Assembly (NCBI RefSeq): GCF_002286975.1
Contig: NZ_NSKB01000001.1
Coordinates: 622,733 to 686,732, forward strand
DNA from: Halomonas salipaludis
Lineage (GTDB): Bacteria; Pseudomonadota; Gammaproteobacteria; Pseudomonadales; Halomonadaceae
Length of the DNA stretch: 64,000 nt
Direction of reading: 5' to 3'
Positions 45,576 to 55,060 of this stretch are shown one piece after another. The notes under the pieces are model-generated. The model ran no database searches, had not been told where the DNA came from, and saw only the letters and a list, made by a program, of their open reading frames with translations. How positions within the stretch are numbered: the stretch's first letter is position 1; each line of letters opens with the position of its first letter. A program made the translations under genes and the position numbers.

Positions 45576-46307
45576 CTAATCCACATAGGTCAGGTTGGTC
45601 TCCCAGCTCTCGCTGCTAACCTCGATGGCGGCCTGGACCCCCGCCGCGTCGCCGGCCTGGAAGGCGGCATAGATCGCCTTGTGATCCTTCAAGGCCACCT
45701 CGGGCAGCGTCTGCATCGAGGTCTCCAGGGCGGCTTCGATCAGTTGGATCAGCGTCTCGCCGACGCGGATGGTCATCGGATTGTGGGTCGCGGCCAGGAT
45801 GGCGCGATGGAAGGCCACATCGTGATGGGCGGTCTGTTCGCCGTTGGCGATGGCCGCCTCCATGGCCTCGATGGCCTGGCGAATCCGCGCGTGGTCCTCC
45901 GGGGTGGCGTTGTGCATGGCCTGCAGGGTGTAGGCCGGCTCGAACATCAGGCGAAACTCCATCACGTCGCGGGTCATGCCCCGGGCCAGGATCATGCCGA
46001 AGGCCATCGGATCGACCAGCGGGTCTCCCGGCTCGCGGCGGATAACGGTGCCCTGCCCGCGACGCACTTCCACCACACCGATCGCCTGCAGCATCTTGAT
46101 CGCCTCGCGCACGCTCGACTTGCCGATGCCCAGGCTATGGGTGAGCTCGCTCTCCGAGGGGAGGTAGTCGCCTGGCTTGAGTTCCCCGCGAATCAAGGCC
46201 GTCTTGATCCGCTCGAGAATCTGCATGGCGACGGAACTGCGCTCGATGGAGCCACCGAAGGAGTCGCTCGAGAGAGGCCGTGTGGCAAGCCGGGGATTCA
46301 GACTCAT
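45576..46307 (-). CDS. GntR family regulator, FadR/FCD type
   Basis: The 243-residue protein has a winged HTH (about 27-95, PGDYLPSESELTHSLGIGKS, then VREAIKMLQAIGVVEVRRGQGT) and an FCD effector domain (about 105-230) with metal-site His residues (HHDVAFHRAIL). FCD regulators sense carboxylates or amino acids. It is divergent from the asparaginase-TRAP-amidase operon, and a perfect 17-base palindrome lies between them. It is thus the likely repressor of that operon and of itself. Confidence 0.9.
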   Translation of the reverse strand: MSLNPRLATRPLSSDSFGGSIERSSVAMQILERIKTALIRGELKPGDYLPSESELTHSLGIGKSSVREAIKMLQAIGVVEVRRGQGTVIRREPGDPLVDPMAFGMILARGMTRDVMEFRLMFEPAYTLQAMHNATPEDHARIRQAIEAMEAAIANGEQTAHHDVAFHRAILAATHNPMTIRVGETLIQLIEAALETSMQTLPEVALKDHKAIYAAFQAGDAAGVQAAIEVSSESWETNLTYVD

Positions 46308-46397
46308 GGGTTATCTCACTGTTGGCGTCATAGCGCATGTTACCAAGCCTAGCTTGCAAGAGTGGCAAACTCCTGACTAGTATAACCTACATGACAT

Positions 46398-46414
46398 CAG
46401 ACATCAGATGTCTG
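46398..46414. promoter_or_regulatory. Candidate FCD-GntR operator
   Basis: CAGACATCAGATGTCTG has perfect 8-base arms around one central A. It lies in the 132-base gap between the divergent GntR and asparaginase genes, 25 bases before the asparaginase ATG. FCD-type regulators bind short odd-length palindromes of this kind, so it probably represses the operon by blocking RNA polymerase. Confidence 0.68.
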
Positions 46415-46439
46415 CCATGAGAGGCCATTGGACCACATA

Positions 46440-47447
46440 ATGACAACATCCAAGCTCGTGGTGCTGACCACCGGCGGCACCATTGCCAGTAGCCAGAGCG
46501 ATTCAGGGCGTCACCGCTCCGGTGCTCTCCAGGGCGAGTCGCTGCTGTCGCAAGTCTCGCTGCCGCCGGGACTGACGGCCGAGATAGAGGTTCGCTCGGT
46601 GCTGCAGAAGCCCAGTAACGCCATCTCGCTAGACGACCTGATGCTGCTGCGCCAGCAGTGCCTGGCGCTCGGCGAGTCCCCCGAGGTGGTCGGCATCGTC
46701 ATTACCCACGGCACCGACACCCTGGAAGAGACCGCCTACTTCCTGGACATCACCCTGCCCGGCCGCATACCCGTGGTGATCACCGGGTCGCAGCGCGCGC
46801 CCCACGAACCGGGCACCGATGCCTTTCGCAATATCGCCGATGCCATCCAGTTGGCGGCATCACCGCAGGCCCGAGGTCTGGGCACCCTGGTGCTGTTCAA
46901 TCAGACGCTGTTTGCCGCCCGCCAGGTGCGCAAGGTCAACACCTTCCAGCTCGAGGGCTTCGCCGCCCCCGAGACGGGCCCGCTCGGCTACATCGACGGT
47001 ACGCGCGTCCATCTCGCTGCCAGGCCGATACGCCCGCAGCCGCTGGTCGCTTCCCTGGACGCCGCGCTGCCCCGGGTCGATATCCTGCCGGCATATCTCG
47101 ACGCCCCTGCCGACATGATCGACGCGGCCATTGAACGCGGTAGCCGGGCCCTGGTGATCGACGCCCTGGGGCGCGGCCATGTGCCACCCACCTGGCCCAG
47201 CCACATTGCCAAGGCAGTCGCCGGAGGCACACCAGTCGTCATCGTCAGCAGTTGCCAGCGGGGGCCGATAGAAACCGTCTACGAATTCGACGGCAGCCTC
47301 TGCGACCTGGTGGTCGCGGGCGCTATGCCGCTGCAGGATCTCAGTGCCCGCAAAGCCCGGCTGGCCCTCGCCGTTCTCCTCGCCTCCCCCCTGCGCGGGT
47401 CACTGAAGGCGAGCTTGAAAACCCTGACCAGCGCCGATGCCGCGTGA
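46440..47447 (+). CDS. L-asparaginase family amidohydrolase
   Basis: The 335-residue protein has both catalytic motifs of bacterial asparaginases: TTGGTIAS with nucleophile T14 and THGTDTLEETAYFL near residue 90. No signal peptide is visible, so it acts in the cytoplasm. It releases ammonia from Asn or a related amide. It opens an operon with a TRAP transporter, a carbamoylase-type hydrolase, RidA and an amidase. A TTG start 12 bases upstream is possible; the ATG fits the family start better. Confidence 0.9.
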   Translation: MTTSKLVVLTTGGTIASSQSDSGRHRSGALQGESLLSQVSLPPGLTAEIEVRSVLQKPSNAISLDDLMLLRQQCLALGESPEVVGIVITHGTDTLEETAYFLDITLPGRIPVVITGSQRAPHEPGTDAFRNIADAIQLAASPQARGLGTLVLFNQTLFAARQVRKVNTFQLEGFAAPETGPLGYIDGTRVHLAARPIRPQPLVASLDAALPRVDILPAYLDAPADMIDAAIERGSRALVIDALGRGHVPPTWPSHIAKAVAGGTPVVIVSSCQRGPIETVYEFDGSLCDLVVAGAMPLQDLSARKARLALAVLLASPLRGSLKASLKTLTSADAA

Positions 47448-47528
47448 CGATTCGTCGCCGGCTGAGCGCGCCATCAGGGCCGCAAACCAGTGCCAGTAAC
47501 GACACCCACTGACCTCAAGAGGCAAACC

Positions 47529-48530
47529 ATGAACAACAAACTGATCAAGACGTCCCTCGTCGCCGCCGTGGCCGCCGCCACCTTCAGCATCGGCCAGGCC
47601 AACGCGGCCGATTACACCTTTACCTTCGCCCACGTGCTGATCGAAGACACCCCGAATGGCCAGGCCGCGCTGCGTTTCAAGGAGGAGGTTGAAGAGAACT
47701 CAGACGGCCGCATCCAGATCGACGTGCTGCCCGCCGCTCAGGTGGGGGGCGATGTCGAAATCATCGAGCAGATCCAGATGGGCCTGGTGGATATCGGCAT
47801 TCCCCCGTCGGCCACGCTCGGCAACTTCGAAGAGCGTTTACAGATTCTCGACCTGCCATTCCTGATCCCCGATTACGACACCATGGTCGAGCTTCTCGAC
47901 GGCGACGTCGGCCGCGAGATCCTCGACACCCTCAACGATCACAACATGTACGGTGTGAACTTCTGGGGCGCCGGTTTCCGCCACATGACCAACAACGACC
48001 GCCCCATCGAAACGCCGGAGGATCTCGAGGCCATTCGCATGCGCACCATGCAGGCCCCGATCATCATCTCCACCTATGAGAACTTCGATGCCAATGCCAC
48101 CGCCATGGCCTTCACCGAGGTATACAACGGCCTGCAGCAAGGGGTGGTATCCGGCCAGGAGAACCCGCTGGCCAATATCTACACCATGCGCTTCCACGAG
48201 GTGCAGGACTACCTGTCGTTGACCAGCCACGCCTACCACGCCTATGCGGCGGTGATGAACACCGATGCGTGGAACTCGCTCCCCGAGGATCTCCAGGAAG
48301 TCATGCGCGAGGCCTTCGACAACGGACGCGACGCGTCGCGCCAGCTCACCCTCGAGGATGAAGTCGAGATCATGACCTCGCTGGAAGGCCAGATCGAGAT
48401 CAACGAGATTTCGGCCGAGGCCCGCGAAGCCTTCGTCGAAGCGAGCATCCCGGTACACCAGGAGTACGAAGACGTGGTCACTACCGAGCTGCTGCACAAG
48501 GTCTACGACGTCGTCGGCATCGAGTACTGA
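47529..48530 (+). CDS. TRAP solute-binding protein, DctP type
   Basis: The 333-residue periplasmic protein has a signal peptide (MNNKLIKTSLVAAVAAATFS, cleavage near ANA-AD) and the DctP fold, including the conserved carboxylate-binding region (MRTMQAPI near residue 175; the Arg forms the salt bridge in this family) and ALRFKEEVEENSDGRI. It binds an organic acid, perhaps an amino-acid or carbamoyl derivative given the neighbours. AAGAGG precedes the ATG; a longer frame upstream is not supported. Confidence 0.92.
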   Translation: MNNKLIKTSLVAAVAAATFSIGQANAADYTFTFAHVLIEDTPNGQAALRFKEEVEENSDGRIQIDVLPAAQVGGDVEIIEQIQMGLVDIGIPPSATLGNFEERLQILDLPFLIPDYDTMVELLDGDVGREILDTLNDHNMYGVNFWGAGFRHMTNNDRPIETPEDLEAIRMRTMQAPIIISTYENFDANATAMAFTEVYNGLQQGVVSGQENPLANIYTMRFHEVQDYLSLTSHAYHAYAAVMNTDAWNSLPEDLQEVMREAFDNGRDASRQLTLEDEVEIMTSLEGQIEINEISAEAREAFVEASIPVHQEYEDVVTTELLHKVYDVVGIEY

Positions 48531-48537
48531 GACGCCA

Positions 48538-48558
48538 CGGGCGCCCTTGCGGCGCCCG
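48538..48558 (+). terminator. Stem-loop after TRAP binding-protein gene
   Basis: CGGGCGCC and GGCGCCCG arms flank a five-base loop, 7 bases past the DctP stop and 38 before the DctQ start. No U-tract follows. It should allow more binding protein than permease to be made. Confidence 0.65.
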
Positions 48559-48595
48559 CTCTCAATCACGCGTTTCTCCACGAAATGGCCTAACC

Positions 48596-49117
48596 ATGTT
48601 CGCAACGCTCAACAGGATTCTCGATCACGTGGAAAGCGTGGCGATGGTGGTGTTCATGTCCATCGCCACCATCCTCACCTCGCTCCAGGTGATCTACCGC
48701 TACGGCTTCAACAGCTCGCTGTTCTGGGTCGAGGAAGTCGTCATCTACTCCATCATCTGCATGAGCTTCGTCGGCGCCAGCATGGGCGTGCGTAACGGCG
48801 TACACATCTCCGTCGATGTGCTGAACGCCTTCGTGCCGCCCTCCGTCAATCGCTGGCTGCATATCATCGCCGCCGTGCTGGGCATTACCTTCGCCTGCTT
48901 CCTGGCCTACTACGGGTTCCAGCTGTTCTTCAACACCCTGGGAAGAGGCCAACGAACGGCGGCATTACGCCTGCCGATGGCCTGGTTCTACCTGCCGATT
49001 GCCATTTCCGGGCTGCTGCTGGTGGTTCGCTACCTGTGGGTCATCCATCAAGCCTGGACCAAACCGCCGGTCAGCCTCGCTGAAGAGCTTGCCGCCGAAA
49101 AAGACAAGCTCGTCTGA
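48596..49117 (+). CDS. TRAP transporter small permease, DctQ type
   Basis: The 173-residue protein has four predicted membrane helices (about 15-37, 48-66, 85-107 and 128-148) and the DctQ mark FWVEEVVIYSIICMSFVGAS. It is the small subunit that pairs with the DctM protein encoded 15 bases later. Part of the asparaginase-amidase operon. Confidence 0.9.
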   Translation: MFATLNRILDHVESVAMVVFMSIATILTSLQVIYRYGFNSSLFWVEEVVIYSIICMSFVGASMGVRNGVHISVDVLNAFVPPSVNRWLHIIAAVLGITFACFLAYYGFQLFFNTLGRGQRTAALRLPMAWFYLPIAISGLLLVVRYLWVIHQAWTKPPVSLAEELAAEKDKLV

Positions 49118-49132
49118 CGCCTGGAGTTCGTT

Positions 49133-50407
49133 ATGATCACGGCACTTCTGCCCATCTTCTTCGCGGTGCTGCTATTGGGGCTGCCGATCTTCGCCGCCCT
49201 GGCATTCGCGGTCATGCTGGCCATTCAGTTCTTCGGCACCACCGACCCGATCATCGTGCCCATGCGCATGTTCACCGGGATGAACAACTTCTCGCTGATG
49301 GCGATCCCGTTCTTCATCCTGGCCGCCGAGCTGATGCGCATTGGCGGCCTGTCCGGCCGCCTCATCGAGCTCGCCAAGGCGCTGGTGGGCTGGGTACCCG
49401 GTGGCCTGGCGGCCGCCACGGTGCTCTCCTGCCTGCTGTTCGGCGCCATCTCCGGCTCCAGCCCGGCCACGGTGGTGGCGATCGGCTCGATCATGTTCCC
49501 TGCGCTGGTCGCCGCCGGCTACGACAAGCGCTTTGCCATCGGCCTGATCGCCACCGCGGGTACCCTCGGCCCCATCGTTCCACCGAGCATCGCGCTGATC
49601 ATCTACGGTTCCGTCACCGGTACCTCGGTGGGCCGGCTGTTCGCCGCCGGGCTGATCCCCGCCCTCCTGATCGCCTCGCTGCTGATCGCCTACTGCATCA
49701 TCTATGCGTCGCTCAAGGGCTACCCGCGGGCGCCCTTCCCCACGTTCAAGGAAATCACCGCCGCCTTGCGCTCGGCGGCCTGGGGCCTGGGCCTGCCGTT
49801 CATCCTGCTCGGCGGCATCTACAGCGGCATCTTCACCCCCACCGAGTCGGCGGCGGTGGCCTGCATGTACGGCCTGTTCGTGGGCATGGTGATCTACCGC
49901 ACCATCGGCTGGCGAGACCTGCTCGGCACTCTGCGCAGCTCGGGACTCACCTCGGCCACCCTGCTGCTGATCACCGCCGGCGCATCGGCCTTCTCGTGGC
50001 TGCTGGCGATCACCGGCACCCCCACGCAGCTGGCCAACCAGGTGCTGTCGCTCACCGACGATCCGATACTGGTCATGGCCCTGTTCAACGTGGTCATGAT
50101 CGTGGCCGGGTTCTTCCTCGACAGCGCCTCGGCGATCATCGTGCTCTCGCCGCTGCTCGAACCGATCGCCGGCCGTGTCGGCGTCGACTCCGTGCACTTC
50201 GGCGTCATCACCCTGGTCAACTTCTCGGTGGGCATGATCACCCCGCCGGTCGGCCTCAACCTGTTCGTGGCCATGGCGATCTCGCGGATGTCGCTGGTGG
50301 AGGTCTTCAAGGCCTGCCTGCCGCTGATCGTGATGATGTTCATCGCCCTGATCATCCTCACCTATGTGCCATTCCTCAGCACCTGGTTGCCGTCGCTGAT
50401 CTACTGA
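49133..50407 (+). CDS. TRAP transporter large permease, DctM type
   Basis: The 424-residue protein has about twelve helices and DctM motifs (GLPIFAALAFAVMLAIQ, GAISGSSPATVVAIGSIMFP, GTLGPIVPPSIALIIYGSVTG and ITPPVGLNLFV). It carries out sodium-driven uptake together with DctQ and DctP. Coupled closely to the DctQ gene and followed 25 bases later by the hydrolase gene. Confidence 0.94.
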   Translation: MITALLPIFFAVLLLGLPIFAALAFAVMLAIQFFGTTDPIIVPMRMFTGMNNFSLMAIPFFILAAELMRIGGLSGRLIELAKALVGWVPGGLAAATVLSCLLFGAISGSSPATVVAIGSIMFPALVAAGYDKRFAIGLIATAGTLGPIVPPSIALIIYGSVTGTSVGRLFAAGLIPALLIASLLIAYCIIYASLKGYPRAPFPTFKEITAALRSAAWGLGLPFILLGGIYSGIFTPTESAAVACMYGLFVGMVIYRTIGWRDLLGTLRSSGLTSATLLLITAGASAFSWLLAITGTPTQLANQVLSLTDDPILVMALFNVVMIVAGFFLDSASAIIVLSPLLEPIAGRVGVDSVHFGVITLVNFSVGMITPPVGLNLFVAMAISRMSLVEVFKACLPLIVMMFIALIILTYVPFLSTWLPSLIY

Positions 50408-50432
50408 ACCGGATGGGAGAAACGAAAGGCGT

Positions 50433-51689
50433 ATGAACGAACTCACATCACTCGGCGCCAGCATCGATGGCCAGCGCTTCTGGGACGACATGCTCGACCA
50501 GGCCAGGATCGGTGCCCTGTCGCCCCGCGGCCTGCGCCGCCTGGCCCTGGACGACAACGACAACCAGGCGCGCTGCTGGCTGGTCGACCGCGGCCGCGCG
50601 CTGGGCTGCGAGACGTACTACGATGCCCTGGGCAACGTCTTCCTGCGTCGTGAAGGCGAGGACCCGAGCCTTGCGCCGTTGCTGATCGGCAGCCATCTCG
50701 ACAGCCAGCCCAGCGCCGGCTGCTACGACGGCACCCTCGGCGTACTGGCCGGCCTGGCCGTGCTGCGCGCGCTGCACGAAGGCGACATCCGCCACAGGCG
50801 GCCGGTCGAGGTGGTCTCCTGGACCAACGAGGAAGGTGCCCGCTTTGCCCCCGGCGCCTCCGGCTCGGCGTGGTTCGCCGGCCAGCGCGACGCCGCCGAG
50901 ATTCTCGACGCCACGGACGATGACGGCGTGCGCTTCGCCGATGCCCTGGCCGACTGCCTGGCACGCCTCGACGCCCACACCGTCAGCTACCGGCCCGAGC
51001 CGTTCACGCCCCACGCCTTTCTCGAGCTGCATATCGAGCAGGGGCCGGTGCTCGAGTCGATGGGGGTACCTGCCTGCGCGGTGACCGGCATTCAGGGGGT
51101 CAACTGGTACAGCGTTACGCTGCTAGGCCAGGCCAACCACGCCGGCACCACCCCCGAAAGCGCCCGTCGCGATGCCTTCACCGGCGCCCACGCCCTGATC
51201 AGCGCGCTGCGCGAAGCGGTCGCCGAACACGGCGAGGCGGTGCGCTTCACCATCGGCAAGTTCGCGTTGGAACCCAACGCCACCAACACCATCCCCCAGC
51301 AAGCGACCTTCAGCATCGACCTGCGCCACCCCAGCGCCGCGGTGCTGGCCGCCCTCGACGAGCGCTTCCAGCGGCTGGCCTCTGAGACGTGGTCCGGCTG
51401 CAGCGCCGAGCTCAGCACCAGCTCACGGGTGGCGCCGGTCGACTTCGATGACGACCTGGTCGAGATCGTCGATACCAGCGTCAAGCGCTATGCCCCCACG
51501 GCCCCACAGCTGGTGTCCGGCGCCTTCCACGACGCCATTCACCTGGCCCATCGCTGCCCCACTGCCATGCTGTTCATGCCGTGCCGCGACGGGATCAGCC
51601 ACCATCCCGACGAGCATATCGAGCGTGCCGACGCCGAGATCGCGGTGCGCGCCCTGGCCGACAGCGTCGGCACCCTACTAGCCCGTTGA
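50433..51689 (+). CDS. Zn-dependent M20 hydrolase, N-carbamoyl-amino acid/allantoate type
   Basis: The 418-residue enzyme fits the hydantoinase/carbamoylase branch of M20: GSHLDSQPSAGCYDGTLGVLAGL (metal His and bridging Asp, in about 87-110), WTNEEGARFAPGASGS (about 130-145), LELHIEQGPVLE (about 195-206) and GAFHDAIHLAH near the C-terminus. It cleaves carbamoyl or ureido groups from amino or beta-amino acids. With RidA and an amidase it suggests catabolism of ureido or cyclic amide compounds such as pyrimidine or hydantoin products. Confidence 0.89.
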   Translation: MNELTSLGASIDGQRFWDDMLDQARIGALSPRGLRRLALDDNDNQARCWLVDRGRALGCETYYDALGNVFLRREGEDPSLAPLLIGSHLDSQPSAGCYDGTLGVLAGLAVLRALHEGDIRHRRPVEVVSWTNEEGARFAPGASGSAWFAGQRDAAEILDATDDDGVRFADALADCLARLDAHTVSYRPEPFTPHAFLELHIEQGPVLESMGVPACAVTGIQGVNWYSVTLLGQANHAGTTPESARRDAFTGAHALISALREAVAEHGEAVRFTIGKFALEPNATNTIPQQATFSIDLRHPSAAVLAALDERFQRLASETWSGCSAELSTSSRVAPVDFDDDLVEIVDTSVKRYAPTAPQLVSGAFHDAIHLAHRCPTAMLFMPCRDGISHHPDEHIERADAEIAVRALADSVGTLLAR

Positions 51690-51715
51690 TACCCTTTATC
51701 CATCAGGAGAACACC

Positions 51716-52177
51716 ATGTCACTTGCCGATGCCCTGGCCCAACGCGGCCTCAGCCTGCCGGCCATCCCCGAGCCCCGCGGCACCTTTCTCCCCTGGTCGC
51801 GGCTGGATAATCAGCTATTTCTCGCCGGCCAGATATGCGAGCGAGACGGCAAGGTACTCTACCCCGGCAAGGTAGGCGCCGAGTTCGACCTGGAAACCGG
51901 CAAGCTCGCCGCCCAGGCCTGCGCGCTCAACCTGCTCGCCGCGCTGAACGACGCCGTGGACGGTGACATGAGCCGCGTCGTGCGGTGTGTCAGGATGAAC
52001 GGCTTCGTCAATGTCGCGCCGGGGTTTCACGACGTGCCGCTGGTGATCAACGGCGCCTCGGAGCTGTTCATCGACCTGTTCGGCGACGCCAGCCGCCACG
52101 CGCGCACCGCCATCGGCGTAGCGACCCTGCCGGGTAACGCCGCCGTCGAAGTCGAATCGATCTTCGAGATTCGCTAA
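51716..52177 (+). CDS. RidA family protein
   Basis: The 153-residue protein has the YjgF/RidA fold of the longer, atypical type (LFLAGQICERDGKVLYPGKV, then ALNLLAALNDAVDGDMSRVVRCVRMNGFV; ARTAIGVATLPGNAAVEVE with the conserved Arg). RidA proteins hydrolyse reactive enamine or imine products, and relatives such as RutC act on aminoacrylate in pyrimidine breakdown. AGGAGAA precedes the ATG at 51716; the longer upstream frame is a shadow of the hydrolase gene. Confidence 0.9.
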   Translation: MSLADALAQRGLSLPAIPEPRGTFLPWSRLDNQLFLAGQICERDGKVLYPGKVGAEFDLETGKLAAQACALNLLAALNDAVDGDMSRVVRCVRMNGFVNVAPGFHDVPLVINGASELFIDLFGDASRHARTAIGVATLPGNAAVEVESIFEIR

Positions 52178-52194
52178 TCATCAGGAGCCACACC

Positions 52195-53598
52195 ATGACC
52201 ACCACACCGCTCCAGCAACCGCTGCGCGCCCTGCACCGGGCACTGCGCGACGGCAGCGTGAGTGCCGCCGCCCTGGCCGAAAGCGCCAACCAGGCCTACC
52301 GCAGCCGCGGCCAGCACGACCACGCCTACAAGACCTGGAACGGCGACGCCGCCCAGGCCTTCGCCAACGCCACCGATGCCCTGCTCAAGCAGGGCGGCGA
52401 CGCCGGCCCGCTGATGGGCCTGCCGGTGTCGATCAAGGACATCTACGCCGTGCCCGGGCTGCCCACCTATGCCGGCTCGTCGCGCCGCCTTCCCGCCGAG
52501 TGGGAACGGCCCGGGCCGGTGGTCAGCACCCTGCTCAACCAGCTGCCGGTGGTGATGGGCAAGACCCATACCGTCGAGTTCGCCTTCGGCGGCCTGGGCA
52601 CCAATGCCCACCACGGCGCGCCGCGCAACCCCTGGGATCCGGCCGCCCATCGCACCCCGGGTGGCTCGAGCTCCGGCGCCGGGGTCTCGCTGGCCAGCGG
52701 CACCGCGGGCCTGGCCTTCGGCACCGACACCGCCGGCTCGGTACGCGTGCCCGCCAGCATGACCGGTGTCGCCGGCCTCAAGACCACCGTAGGGCGCTGG
52801 TCTACCGCCCAGATCGTGCCGCTCTCCACCACCCTGGATACGCCGGGACTGCTGGCCCGGCGCGTGGATGACCTGGCGTTCGCCTTCGACGCCCTCGACC
52901 CTGGCCTGAGCCCGGGTAGCGCAGGCCTGCCCGCCATGCCCGACCTTGCCGACCTCACCTTCGGCGTGCCGGAGCACTTCTTCTGGGACGACTGCAGCCC
53001 CGGCATCGCCGAGGCGGTCACCCAGGCCATCAAGCAGCTCGAGACCGCCGGCGCGCGCATCGTCACCATGGAGCTGCCCAAGACGGACGACGCCTTCACG
53101 CTCTTCCAGCAAGGCGGCCTGGCCGCCGCCGAGCTCGCGGCGTTCCTGCACACCTCGCTACCGAATGCCATCGACGCGCTGGATCCCAACGTGGCCGCCA
53201 GGATCGCTGCCGCCGACGGCATGCCAGGCTGGGAGTACGTGCGCCGCCGCCAGGTCATCGACGACCTCACCCGCGCCGCCACCCAGCGCCTGTGGCAGGT
53301 AGATGCCATGCTGACGCCCACCGTCGCCATCACCCCACCGACGCTGGAGAGTCTCGAACCCGAGGGCGCCTACCCCAAGGCCAACATGAAGGCCCTGCGC
53401 AACACCGTGATGGCCAACTTCATGGGGCTCTGCGCGCTCACCCTGCCGGTCGGCCGCGACGCCGCCAACATGCCCGTCGGACTGCAGGTGATGGCCGGCC
53501 CCTGGCAGGACGCCCGACTGCTCGCCATCGGCCAGGCCATCGAGGCCAGGCTTGGCAACAGCCTCGATATTCTCGGTGAGGTGCCAACCGTCGGTTAA
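52195..53598 (+). CDS. Amidase signature family enzyme
   Basis: The 467-residue protein has the Ser-cisSer-Lys triad as K81 (GLPVSIKD), S158 (GGSSSGAG) and S182 (GTDTAGSVRVPAS). It hydrolyses an amide to acid and ammonia in the cytoplasm. It is the last gene of the asparaginase-TRAP operon, 17 bases after ridA with CAGGAG upstream. GatA is excluded because no gatB or gatC is near. REP cluster 6 begins right after the stop codon. Confidence 0.92.
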   Translation: MTTTPLQQPLRALHRALRDGSVSAAALAESANQAYRSRGQHDHAYKTWNGDAAQAFANATDALLKQGGDAGPLMGLPVSIKDIYAVPGLPTYAGSSRRLPAEWERPGPVVSTLLNQLPVVMGKTHTVEFAFGGLGTNAHHGAPRNPWDPAAHRTPGGSSSGAGVSLASGTAGLAFGTDTAGSVRVPASMTGVAGLKTTVGRWSTAQIVPLSTTLDTPGLLARRVDDLAFAFDALDPGLSPGSAGLPAMPDLADLTFGVPEHFFWDDCSPGIAEAVTQAIKQLETAGARIVTMELPKTDDAFTLFQQGGLAAAELAAFLHTSLPNAIDALDPNVAARIAAADGMPGWEYVRRRQVIDDLTRAATQRLWQVDAMLTPTVAITPPTLESLEPEGAYPKANMKALRNTVMANFMGLCALTLPVGRDAANMPVGLQVMAGPWQDARLLAIGQAIEARLGNSLDILGEVPTVG

Positions 53599-53601
53599 CA
53601 A

Positions 53602-53915
53602 TGTGGGAGCGAATTCATTCGCGATTTGTGGGAGCGACTTCAGTCGCGATTTGTGGGAGCGAATTCATTCGCGATTGCAGCGCGAAGCGCTGCCGGGGCA
53701 ATCCCAACCCCATCACGACTGAAGTCACTCCTACATTGGCCTTCGCGCTGATCTCTTGTGGGAGCGAATTCATTCGCGATTGCAGCGCGCAGCGCTGCCG
53801 GAGGAGGCAGTCAACCCCATCGTTACTGAAGTTACTCCTACATTGGCCTTGGCGCCGCTCTCTTGTGGGAGCGAATTTATTCGCGATTGCAGCGCGCAGC
53901 GCTGCCGGGTCAATC
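53602..53915. repeat. REP-like cluster 6
   Basis: Starting 4 bases after the amidase stop, three heads follow closely (GTGGGAGCGAATTCATTCGC, GTGGGAGCGACTTCAGTCGC, then the first form again), then two more full units near 53757 and 53864. The cluster fills the gap between the convergent amidase and GGDEF genes. Both head variants (ATTCATT and CTTCAGT) occur side by side here. Confidence 0.92.
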
Positions 53916-53935
53916 CCGCCATTAAGTAATAGCAC

Positions 53936-55060
53936 CTATAGCGACGCGGACAGCGTAATGGCACTCGCCACCTGCCAACCGTCGCGCCCTTCGGCCTTGA
54001 CCCGATACAGCGCCTGGTCTGCGGCGGTATAGGCTGCGGCAAAGGCTTCGCGCTGGGCAGAAAACTGAACTCCGCCCAGGCTCAGGGTGACGTAAGCGCC
54101 GGCAGGATGGCCCGGATGCGGCAGTGCCGCTCGACGCACCTCCTCCACCACAGAGGCGCAGGCCTGCTCCAGGGTCTGGGTGCCGTCGCAAGGCAGCAGT
54201 GCGGCAAACTCGTCGCCACCCATGCGATAAAGCCGTGCACTGCCGCCAAGCGCTCGGTCGATCAGCGCCACCAGCTCGCGCAGCAGGCGGTCGCCGTCCG
54301 GATGGCCAAGGGCATCGTTATACTGCTTGAAGTAGTCGATATCGATCAGCAGAAGCCCCAGGGAGCGGCCCGGCTCGGCCAGCACGTCGTCATGCAGCGC
54401 GCTGCGATTGCCGATGCCGGTAAGTGGGTCGCGCAACGCCTGGGCCATCCAGCGCAGGCTCTCGCGGGTGGCGCGGTCCGCCAAGCGGTGCTTGAACACA
54501 TGCATACCCCAGAACAGCAGCCCCAGCAGATAGATCACGAAGCTGCCCGCCAGCACCAAGGTCTGGTGGCGGCGGGTTTCCTCGACGAAACGGGTGGTTA
54601 CCTCGCCGCGGCGGTCGAGCTGGTCCATCTCGATTTCGGTCAGGCAGCGAATCGGTTGCAGCAGGTCCTGGCTGAGCAAGGCCGGCGAGGGTATGACATC
54701 GTGACCAAGGGTGTCATACAGACCATCCAGCCGACGCAGGCTCGGCACCGTGCAGGCGTACTCGTTACGGTAGAGACCGATATCCAACAGACTGTAGCCC
54801 AACTCGATCTGGAAGCGGGCGCGCTGCGCGACGTCGGGCCCGTCATCCTCCAGGAGAATGCCCAGGCTCTCCTCGAGGTAACGGCGCGAACGGGTCGCCA
54901 GCTGCTGGCCAGTCAGGTTGCCGGACTGGCTAAAGTAGGCGTGAATGTCAGGATGGACCCAGCGCGTCTCATAGGCGATCAACAGCATCAGCACCGTGAA
55001 GCTCATCAGGCTGAGCCACAGCCAACCGGGAGTGCGCCGCCTACGAGGAACTCGGCTCAC
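53936..55060 (-). CDS. Membrane GGDEF protein, predicted diguanylate cyclase
   Basis: About 374 residues: an N-terminal membrane helix (about 13-32), a periplasmic sensor region of about 130 residues with no family I recognise, a second helix (about 168-190) and a GGDEF domain (about 210-370) with intact RMGGDEFAALL. The RxxD inhibitory site normally 5 residues before the motif is absent. It should make cyclic di-GMP in response to an envelope signal. A GTG at 55060 overlaps the stop of the upstream gene (TAGTG) with GAGG nearby; an ATG at 55090 is the alternative start. Confidence 0.85.
   Translation of the reverse strand: MSRVPRRRRTPGWLWLSLMSFTVLMLLIAYETRWVHPDIHAYFSQSGNLTGQQLATRSRRYLEESLGILLEDDGPDVAQRARFQIELGYSLLDIGLYRNEYACTVPSLRRLDGLYDTLGHDVIPSPALLSQDLLQPIRCLTEIEMDQLDRRGEVTTRFVEETRRHQTLVLAGSFVIYLLGLLFWGMHVFKHRLADRATRESLRWMAQALRDPLTGIGNRSALHDDVLAEPGRSLGLLLIDIDYFKQYNDALGHPDGDRLLRELVALIDRALGGSARLYRMGGDEFAALLPCDGTQTLEQACASVVEEVRRAALPHPGHPAGAYVTLSLGGVQFSAQREAFAAAYTAADQALYRVKAEGRDGWQVASAITLSASL

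Noticed and set aside
49172-50563. 463-codon minus-strand frame
   Set aside because: Antisense shadow of the DctM gene with biased Arg/Gly/Glu/His composition; the sense strand has clear family motifs.
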